Positions 1-4,651 of a stretch of 5,484 bases of DNA are shown piece after piece (within the stretch, counting starts at the first letter, position 1; every line of letters begins with the position of its first letter). The notes beneath the pieces were generated by a model. The model searched no databases. It was not told the origin of the DNA and saw nothing but the letters and a program-made list of their open reading frames with translations. The stretch covers positions 1-5,484 of the forward strand of contig CAYXFZ010000115.1 in assembly GCA_964464385.1 (NCBI GenBank), written 5' to 3'. The translations under genes were made by a program, and so were the position numbers. Source of the DNA: CAYXFZ01 sp964464385 (GTDB lineage: Bacteria > Planctomycetota > UBA1135).

Positions 1-777
1 GCCCGCGGCCCAGTAACGAAAGGTGCTGGTGTCGCCGGAAGTCCAGACAAAGGTGCCTTCCACGGCCACATCGTTCAGACCAATCCAGAGGTCATGATCG
101 GTGCCGCCCCAATTGCTGAAGTTACTCCAGACCCAATCGTTTTCGGCCTGGTCATTGATGGTGGCCAAGTTTCCTCCCAAGATCACGGCCTCCGACTCGG
201 CATCAGTCCAGGTGCTGGATTCAAGAAGGTGGTAAGTGTGCCCGTTAGCCGGATTGACCAAGGTAGTCAAGATGCCAGGGCCAGGAGGAGTAGGGCGATC
301 CGTGACGGCGACGTCATCCAGAGCCCATTCAGAAGCAGTGTTACCGACATAACGAAAGCCAATCACCACGTTGGCTTGGCCGGCCCAAGTGGAAAGATCC
401 ACCAACAGTGGGGAATAACCGTCCCCTGCTTGGTCGTCCACGACTTTGGTGAAAGTCAGGCCGCCATCCGTGGAGATCTCAATGGCATGCTGAATCCGAA
501 GAGCCGAATAGAAAACACGTTGGTTACCGTGCAAATAAAGCTGGCTTACGGAACTGCAGTCCAAAACGGGGGTGGTCAGCCAGTTGTCATTCGCTCCGCC
601 AAAGTCATCGTGCCAGGCGGTACCACTGCGGGGTTCCCAACCGGGGCTCACTCCGTTGTTGGTCTCTCCCCAGCCCGCGGGAGGCACCATTCCGGAGGAA
701 AAATCTTCTTGCAGGAGGACCGGGGATTGGGAGGGAACGGGGGGAACCAGGGGGAGGGTGGCGAGGATGCGCAACAT
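1..777 (-). CDS. Secreted jelly-roll plus C-type lectin domain protein (3' end outside window)
   Basis: The gene is open from the ATG at 777 down to base 1 with no stop, giving 259 residues; its C-terminus lies beyond the left edge. Residues 1-18 (starting MLRILATLPL) look like a short, proline-rich, weak signal peptide, so export is likely but not certain. Residues about 22-160 resemble a MAM-like or 'choice-of-anchor J' jelly roll: an opening EDFSSGMVPPAGW, a central ISTDGG turn, and a closing EWALDDVAV strand. A proline-rich linker (DRPTPPGPG, 160-168) leads to a C-type lectin fold from about 172, with the hallmark WTDAE helix (190-194), GGNLATI (201-207) and WIGLND (231-236). The calcium/sugar-binding part and any sorting signal lie outside the window. 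No disulfide cysteines are visible in the lectin part, and the only Cys is residue 74. A surface or extracellular binding role is inferred and the ligand is unknown. An in-frame GTG at 813 is an alternative start; neither start has a clear ribosome binding site. Confidence 0.8.
   Translation of the reverse strand, partial: MLRILATLPLVPPVPSQSPVLLQEDFSSGMVPPAGWGETNNGVSPGWEPRSGTAWHDDFGGANDNWLTTPVLDCSSVSQLYLHGNQRVFYSALRIQHAIEISTDGGLTFTKVVDDQAGDGYSPLLVDLSTWAGQANVVIGFRYVGNTASEWALDDVAVTDRPTPPGPGILTTLVNPANGHTYHLLESSTWTDAESEAVILGGNLATINDQAENDWVWSNFSNWGGTDHDLWIGLNDVAVEGTFVWTSGDTSTFRYWAAG
722..758 (+). other. Potential G-quadruplex tract 1 (plus strand)
   Basis: Six G-runs of three or more (722-725, 729-731, 733-735, 739-744, 750-754, 756-758) are separated by loops of one to five bases, which satisfies the usual four-run quadruplex pattern with two runs to spare. 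The tract lies inside the first 20 codons of the lectin gene, on its template strand, where it encodes a proline-rich stretch on the opposite strand. Whether it folds in the cell is unknown. The pattern could simply be a by-product of proline codons. Confidence 0.5.
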
Positions 778-803
778 GGGGGGGGTTGGGGATGCAGGGC
801 GGG
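778..803 (+). other. Potential G-quadruplex tract 2 and G8 homopolymer
   Basis: G-runs at 778-785 (eight), 788-791, 797-799 and 801-803, with loops of one to five bases, form a second quadruplex-type motif outside the ATG-initiated lectin ORF. The first run is an uninterrupted eight-base homopolymer which, read on the minus strand, is C8 immediately 5' of the lectin start codon. Its position lets it affect lectin translation initiation and, if thiC is transcribed from upstream of it, the thiC leader RNA. Function is inferred only. Confidence 0.5.
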
Positions 804-894
804 CAAGAACCACCCAGAGGGGGGAAGGAAATGGCCTAAAACGCCACACCCAAATCCTATCTTGTTTTTGGGCTCGAAACCCTAGAATCAAGTC
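778..894. promoter_or_regulatory. Divergent control region between lectin gene and thiC, G-rich
   Basis: These 117 bases separate the two divergent start codons and must hold promoters for both genes unless these lie inside the genes. The left part is strongly G-rich on the plus strand (runs at 778-785, 788-791, 797-799, 801-803 and 819-824). The right part (835-894) is more AT-rich. A weak sigma-70-like pair for thiC is TTGTTT (862-867) and TAGAAT (883-888), but the 15-base spacer is short and a start site six or seven bases downstream would fall on the thiC GTG. I found no CTGAGA box or other conserved TPP-riboswitch core elements. The promoter call is tentative. Confidence 0.4.
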
Positions 895-2472
895 GTGACT
901 TCCCCAACTCTCTCCAAAAACCGCCCGGAAACGGGTGATCTCGAGCCCCGAACCTTGCCCCGCTACGAAGACTGCTGGACGGGCAGTACTCAGGAATGGC
1001 GTGAGGTGAAGCATGAAGGGCAAACCCTGCGGGTTCCATTCCGCCGAGTGCACCTCAGCAACGACGAATTCTTCGATCTGGATGATGTTTCGGGCCCGCA
1101 AGGGCATGACCCTCGGGTTGGCCTGCCCGTGACCCGCCACTGGTTGTCCGCAAACTCCGATGCTCCGCGGCGCACCCAGTTGGAGTTGGCAAAAGCAAGT
1201 GTGGTAACCGAGGAAATGGCCTACTGTGCTGCCCGCGAAAATCGTGACCCTGAATTTGTTCGCGCGGAAATTGCCTCAGGCCGGGCGGTCATTCCTGCCA
1301 ACCACCGGCATCCTGAGTTGCAACCCATGATCATCGGCCGGAATTTTCGCACCAAGATCAATGCCAACATTGGCAATTCGGCCACCCACTCTTCCATTCG
1401 AGAAGAGGTGGAAAAATTGCAATGGGCCACCATGTGGGGGGCCGATGCGGTCATGGATCTGAGCACGGGCCACAATATTCATGAAACCCGCGCTTGGATC
1501 ATGCGGAACGCGCCCGTGCCCATTGGCACGGTTCCCATTTACCAGGCCTTGGAGAAAGTGGGCGGAGATCCAGCCAAGTTGAACATTGACGTGTATCTGG
1601 ATGTGTTGGAAGAACAGGCCGAGCAGGGGGTGGACTACTTCACGATCCATGCCGGCGTACTCCGCGAGCACGTGGCCCACACGGGGAATCGTCTCACCGG
1701 CATTGTCAGCCGCGGCGGCGCCATCCTGGCCGCTTGGAGTCAGTCGCATGATCAGGAAAACTTTCTCTATGAACACTTCGATCGCATTTGTGCTCTGATG
1801 CAACGCCACGACATCACCTTTAGCTTGGGGGATGGGCTCCGTCCGGGTTGCTTGGCCGACGCCAATGACGCGGCTCAATTTGGCGAACTGCGCACGCTCG
1901 GGGAATTGACCCAGGTTGCTTGGGAGCACGGCGCTCAAGTCATGATTGAGGGTCCTGGCCATGTTCCCTTGAATTTGGTGAAAGAGAACATGGACCTCGA
2001 GTTGCAGCATTGTTTCGAGGCCCCGTTTTATACCTTGGGTCCTCTGGTGACGGATGTAGCACCGGGTTGGGATCACATCACTTCGGCAATCGGGGCGGCC
2101 AACATCGGTTGGCACGGCACAGCCATGCTCTGCTATGTCACCCCCAAGGAACACTTGGGGTTGCCGGATCGCCATGATGTGAAAGCCGGAGTGATTTCCT
2201 ACCGAATTGCGGCACATGCCGCGGACTTAGCCAAGGGACTGCCGGACGCCCGCAACCACGATGACGCCCTGTCCAAAGCTCGGTTTGAATTTCGCTGGGA
2301 AGACCAATTTCGTCTTTCCCTGGATCCGGTGACGGCCCGGGAATTTCACGACCAGACCTTGCCGGCGGATGCCGCCAAAGATGCCCACTTTTGTTCCATG
2401 TGTGGGCCTAATTTTTGCTCCATGCGGCTGAGTCAGGACATTCGCCGTCAGGAAGCAGAACTCCCGGTCTGA
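895..2472 (+). CDS. thiC: Phosphomethylpyrimidine synthase ThiC
   Basis: ThiC converts aminoimidazole ribotide to HMP phosphate, the pyrimidine half of thiamin, using S-adenosylmethionine and a [4Fe-4S] cluster in the cytoplasm. The 525-residue protein has a shortened N-terminal ThiC-associated domain (about 20-90, with RVPFRRVHLS and VSGPQGHDP), then the barrel with KINANIGNSA (154-163), WGADAVMDLSTG (181-192), GVDYFTIHAGV (245-255), SLGDGLRPG (310-318), IEGPGHVP (351-358) and CYVTPKEHLGLP (413-424). His356 and His420 are 64 apart, the spacing of the metal-binding histidines in the family. The C-terminal cluster motif is Cys500, Cys503, Cys508 (CX2CX4C). The sequence resembles the long proteobacterial form (about 630 residues) but has a shorter N-terminal part. 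GTG 895 is the first possible start after an in-frame TAG at 883-885, and it has no Shine-Dalgarno. No TPP riboswitch is seen upstream. The stop overlaps the next gene's ATG. Confidence 0.97.
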   Translation: MTSPTLSKNRPETGDLEPRTLPRYEDCWTGSTQEWREVKHEGQTLRVPFRRVHLSNDEFFDLDDVSGPQGHDPRVGLPVTRHWLSANSDAPRRTQLELAKASVVTEEMAYCAARENRDPEFVRAEIASGRAVIPANHRHPELQPMIIGRNFRTKINANIGNSATHSSIREEVEKLQWATMWGADAVMDLSTGHNIHETRAWIMRNAPVPIGTVPIYQALEKVGGDPAKLNIDVYLDVLEEQAEQGVDYFTIHAGVLREHVAHTGNRLTGIVSRGGAILAAWSQSHDQENFLYEHFDRICALMQRHDITFSLGDGLRPGCLADANDAAQFGELRTLGELTQVAWEHGAQVMIEGPGHVPLNLVKENMDLELQHCFEAPFYTLGPLVTDVAPGWDHITSAIGAANIGWHGTAMLCYVTPKEHLGLPDRHDVKAGVISYRIAAHAADLAKGLPDARNHDDALSKARFEFRWEDQFRLSLDPVTAREFHDQTLPADAAKDAHFCSMCGPNFCSMRLSQDIRRQEAELPV

Positions 2473-2900
2473 TGACTGTTCGCGTGGACGCTGTCTATTT
2501 GGGGGAGCTCGGGTGTCGGGCCATCCATGGTCCCAGCGGAGCCGAGTTGTTGACCGATGCCCCGGTGGACAACCAGGGCAAAGGGGAACAGTTTTCGCCT
2601 ACGGATTTGGTGTCCACGGCCCTGGGTACCTGCATCCTGACCTTAATTGGCATGGTCGGGGACCGCCACGATCTTCCGGTCCGGGGCACATCGGTGCGTG
2701 TCCTCAAGCACATGAGTGAAGATCTTCCGCGCCGCATTGTCCGTCTGGAGGTTGAAGTCCTTTGGCCTCAGGAACTCTCGGAAGAAGAGAAACCCAAGCT
2801 GGAGAAAGCGGCCCAAACCTGTCCGGTCCACGCTACCCTCCTCGACTCGATCCAAATCGATCTTCGTTTTGCCGCGCAAGGCGAGGCCGCAGAAAGCTGA
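2472..2900 (+). CDS. OsmC/Ohr-family peroxiredoxin-like protein
   Basis: The 142-residue protein has the two hallmark cysteines of the OsmC superfamily, Cys54 in STALGTCILTLIGM and Cys117 in TCPVHATL. Between them is a pattern rich in beta strands (VRVLKHM, IVRLEVEVLWP) and an acidic helix (EELSEEEKPKLEKAAQ-like, about 101-116). In characterised members the two thiols reduce organic hydroperoxides; this protein belongs to the general OsmC/YhfA-like group, so the substrate cannot be named. Length is normal for the family. The ATG at 2472 shares its A with the thiC TGA (TGATG), which suggests coupled translation. An ATG at 2415 in the same frame would add 19 residues overlapping thiC without resemblance to the family, so I reject it. 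The gene ends four bases before the end of the convergent lipoprotein gene. Confidence 0.9.
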   Translation: MTVRVDAVYLGELGCRAIHGPSGAELLTDAPVDNQGKGEQFSPTDLVSTALGTCILTLIGMVGDRHDLPVRGTSVRVLKHMSEDLPRRIVRLEVEVLWPQELSEEEKPKLEKAAQTCPVHATLLDSIQIDLRFAAQGEAAES

Positions 2901-2904
2901 AGTT

Positions 2905-3978
2905 TTACTCTCGCCACTCGGCGAGAAAGAGGTTGGTGTCTCGCGGGGCCAAGTTGGCGCGATTGCTGGCAAAAATCAGCCGCTTACCATCCCTGCTAAA
3001 CATGGGAAAGCCATCGAAGCTAGGGCAGGTGGTGATGCGTTCGTTGTTACGGCCATCGGTGCCAATCAGGAAGAGGTCAAAATCACGGCCGCTGGTTGAG
3101 GCCTGGTTGGAGGAATAAATGACCCGCTTTCCGTCCGGATGAAAATAGGGGGCAAAGTTGGCGGCTTCGTTGTGGGTTAGTTGGATCCGATTGCCACCAT
3201 CCTTGGCATCCATGACATAAATTTGCAGGGCCGTGGGTTCAATCATGTCCTTCGCTAGGAGGTCGCGATAGCGTTGCAACTCGGCTTCATTCTTGGCTCT
3301 GGAGGCGCGATAGACGATGCGTGTTCCATCCGGGGAGAAAAAGGGGCCGCCGTCGTAACCCAGTTCGTCCGTGAGCTGGCGAACATCACTGCCGTCCAGG
3401 TTCATGGTGTAGATGTCCAAATCCCCGTTGCGGGTGGACGTGAAGGCGATGCGATCGCCTTGCGGACTGACCACGGCCTCGGCGTCATAGCCAGCCTGTT
3501 CCACCAATGCGGTCAGTTTTCCATTTCTCAAATTGCGCACGAAAATGTCGAATTCCGGATACACCTTCCAGACGTATCCTTGGGAAAAATCTGGCGGCGT
3601 AGGGCAGGACTGGCTGGCAGTGTGGGTAGAAGAGAACAGCACGGCTTGATCCCCGGGAAGAAAGTGAGCGCAGGTGGTGCGGCCCAGGCCTGTGCTGGCC
3701 AGAGTTCGTTGACCGGTCAATAAATCCAGAATGAAAATTTGGTCGCACTCGTAGGGGTCGAAGGTGGCCTGGTACGAAATTCGATCTCCGGCAAAGGAAA
3801 AGTAACCCTCAGCATTCTCACCCGCGTTGGTGAGTCGTCGAATCACCCCGAAGTGATCCTCGCCCACAAAGCGCAAGGATTCCGGCGTGGGCAATCCTGC
3901 TGGATCCTGGGCGGGGAGAGGCTCGACGGTTTGCTGCACGCAAGCGAGCAGGGCGGGAATGCAGAGAGCAAGAGGCAT
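2905..3978 (-). CDS. TolB-like beta-propeller lipoprotein
   Basis: The 357-residue protein begins with a short hydrophobic stretch ending in a lipobox (LLAC, Cys13), so it is probably an exported, lipid-anchored envelope protein. The signal is unusual in having no Lys or Arg before the hydrophobic core. The rest is built of TolB/WD40-like (PD40) repeats with the typical 'F-S-P-D-G-x-R-I-x-Y/F' strand, at about 59-71, 104-119, 168-197, 212-226, 277-292 and 325-341, consistent with a six-bladed propeller. A charged helical insert (227-250) sits between two blades. It is not TolB itself: the N-terminal TolB domain is absent. Such proteins usually bind other envelope proteins or glycans, but the partner here is unknown. 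ATG 3978 is forced, because the in-frame codon two positions upstream is the yidD TGA. There is no Shine-Dalgarno and only three bases separate it from yidD, so translation probably depends on coupling. It occupies the position normally held by yidC. Confidence 0.85.
   Translation of the reverse strand: MPLALCIPALLACVQQTVEPLPAQDPAGLPTPESLRFVGEDHFGVIRRLTNAGENAEGYFSFAGDRISYQATFDPYECDQIFILDLLTGQRTLASTGLGRTTCAHFLPGDQAVLFSSTHTASQSCPTPPDFSQGYVWKVYPEFDIFVRNLRNGKLTALVEQAGYDAEAVVSPQGDRIAFTSTRNGDLDIYTMNLDGSDVRQLTDELGYDGGPFFSPDGTRIVYRASRAKNEAELQRYRDLLAKDMIEPTALQIYVMDAKDGGNRIQLTHNEAANFAPYFHPDGKRVIYSSNQASTSGRDFDLFLIGTDGRNNERITTCPSFDGFPMFSRDGKRLIFASNRANLAPRDTNLFLAEWRE
2909..2926 (+). terminator. Stem-loop between convergent genes, possible U-less terminator
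   Basis: A perfect 7-bp stem (TCTCGCC / GGCGAGA) with a four-base loop starts eight bases after the OsmC-gene stop and lies within the last codons of the convergent lipoprotein gene, ending just before its TAA. It is the only hairpin I see at this convergent junction, where just four bases are non-coding. Neither strand has a T-run after the stem, so it is not a classical intrinsic terminator. It may be chance or may serve as an RNA 3'-end stabiliser. Confidence 0.3.
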
Positions 3979-3981
3979 GAT

Positions 3982-4200
3982 TCAGACTGGGGGAACCGGA
4001 TCGTATCCGCCCCGGCAAAAGGGTTGGCAGCGGAGAATCCGTCGTAAGCTAAGCCACAATCCACGGAGACAACCATGTTGTTGGATGGCGTCTCGAGAAT
4101 ACGTGGAACAGGTGGGCTCGAAGCGGCACTTCCCTCGACCCAAGATGGGGCTAAGGAGGCGCTGGTATCCACGGAGAATAGCCAAAAGAATGGACTTCAT
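3982..4200 (-). CDS. yidD: Membrane protein insertion efficiency factor YidD
   Basis: The 72-residue protein matches YidD along its whole length: an N-terminal amphipathic helix (residues 2-16, SILLAILRGYQRLLS), then SPILG, CRFEPTCSTYS (25-35), the DAIQQHG helix (37-43), GLWLSLRRILRC (47-58) and the terminal GGYDPVP (64-70). YidD is a small protein attached to the inner face of the membrane that improves YidC/Sec-dependent insertion of membrane proteins. It is Cys-rich (25, 31, 44, 58, 62). The usual RCHPF near the end reads RCQPF followed by Cys, a small departure from the common form. Its ATG overlaps the rnpA stop by four bases (ATGA), the classic arrangement for this pair. Confidence 0.95.
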   Translation of the reverse strand: MKSILLAILRGYQRLLSPILGRGKCRFEPTCSTYSRDAIQQHGCLRGLWLSLRRILRCQPFCRGGYDPVPPV

Positions 4201-4601
4201 TTCGAGAACCTCTCTTGAAGCCGCAATACCATATTTTCCAAGTCGGATTGGATTTCATTGAGAGAGGGGAATTTCCCCTGGTGAGGAATGAGAATCAGGT
4301 CCCAAGGTGGAATAAACGGCCTTTGCAAACGAAAGCCTTCCCGCAAGAGGCGTTTGGCGCGATTTCGGGTCACGGCCGAGCGGCTGTATTTGCGTCCTAC
4401 GGAGACACCGAGGCGCGGGGCGCCCGGTTGGTTGGAGGGGAGGGCGATGGTTAGAATGTATTGCCCGCGGGCGCGAATACCATCCCGGTAAACGCGCGCA
4501 AAATCCGCCCTTTTGCGAAGGCGGTTGGCCGCCCGAAGACGCAGCCGATGGGGCTGTTTTCGAGCATCGCCGACGGCCGGTTGCGCTGGTTCGCGGGTCA
4601 T
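4197..4601 (-). CDS. rnpA: Ribonuclease P protein component RnpA
   Basis: RnpA is the small basic protein that binds the RNase P RNA and helps it cleave the 5' leader from precursor tRNAs. The 134-residue protein shows the expected order: LRKRADFARVYRDG (28-41), the central strands with QYILTIALP (47-55) and RLGVSVGRK (63-71), then the signature RNR motif TRNRAKRLLREGFR (78-91), and a closing WDLILIPHQGKF strand with a C-terminal helix. An ATG at 4649 in the same frame would add 16 residues with no family resemblance and start two bases from the divergent lat start, so I chose 4601; neither has a good ribosome binding site. The 19 residues before the conserved core are still longer than in many RnpA proteins. 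No rpmH precedes it, which is atypical. The stop overlaps yidD. Confidence 0.93.
   Translation of the reverse strand: MTREPAQPAVGDARKQPHRLRLRAANRLRKRADFARVYRDGIRARGQYILTIALPSNQPGAPRLGVSVGRKYSRSAVTRNRAKRLLREGFRLQRPFIPPWDLILIPHQGKFPSLNEIQSDLENMVLRLQERFSK
4209..4216 (-). promoter_or_regulatory. Ribosome binding site of yidD
   Basis: On the minus strand AAGAGAGG lies eight bases before the yidD ATG, inside the 3' end of rnpA. It is the clearest Shine-Dalgarno-like site in the window and supports the ATG at 4200 as the start despite the overlap with rnpA. Confidence 0.5.
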
Positions 4602-4651
4602 GGGCCAACCAGAATACGGTCCTACCTTTCCCCTGAGTAACGAAGACATCC
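4602..4651. promoter_or_regulatory. Divergent rnpA/lat intergenic region
   Basis: Only 50 bases separate the chosen rnpA and lat starts, so any separate promoters must overlap each other or the coding sequences. I see no convincing -35/-10 pair on either strand and no strong operator-like palindrome. An in-frame TGA at 4634-4636 fixes the lat start downstream of it. Confidence 0.35.

Noticed and set aside
94..885. 263-codon plus-strand open frame opposite the lectin-domain gene
   Set aside because: Its translation resembles no family, while the minus strand gives clear jelly-roll and C-type lectin motifs; it is a shadow frame.
778..894. TPP riboswitch upstream of thiC
   Set aside because: Expected from the gene's identity, but none of the conserved core sequence elements is visible by eye.
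1276..2217. 313-codon minus-strand open frame inside thiC
   Set aside because: thiC is unmistakable on the plus strand along its full length; the opposite frame has no recognisable motifs.
2415..2471. Upstream ATG extending the OsmC gene by 19 residues
   Set aside because: The extension overlaps the conserved thiC C-terminus in another frame, and the residues do not resemble OsmC N-termini; ATG 2472 gives the usual length.
2905..3978. True TolB of the Tol-Pal system
   Set aside because: The propeller repeats are TolB-like, but the N-terminal TolB domain is absent, there is a lipobox, and no tol/pal genes are adjacent.
4602..4651. Displaced rpmH upstream of rnpA
   Set aside because: The gap of 50 bases is too short for the roughly 44-codon L34 gene, and no L34-like basic sequence is encoded on either strand nearby.
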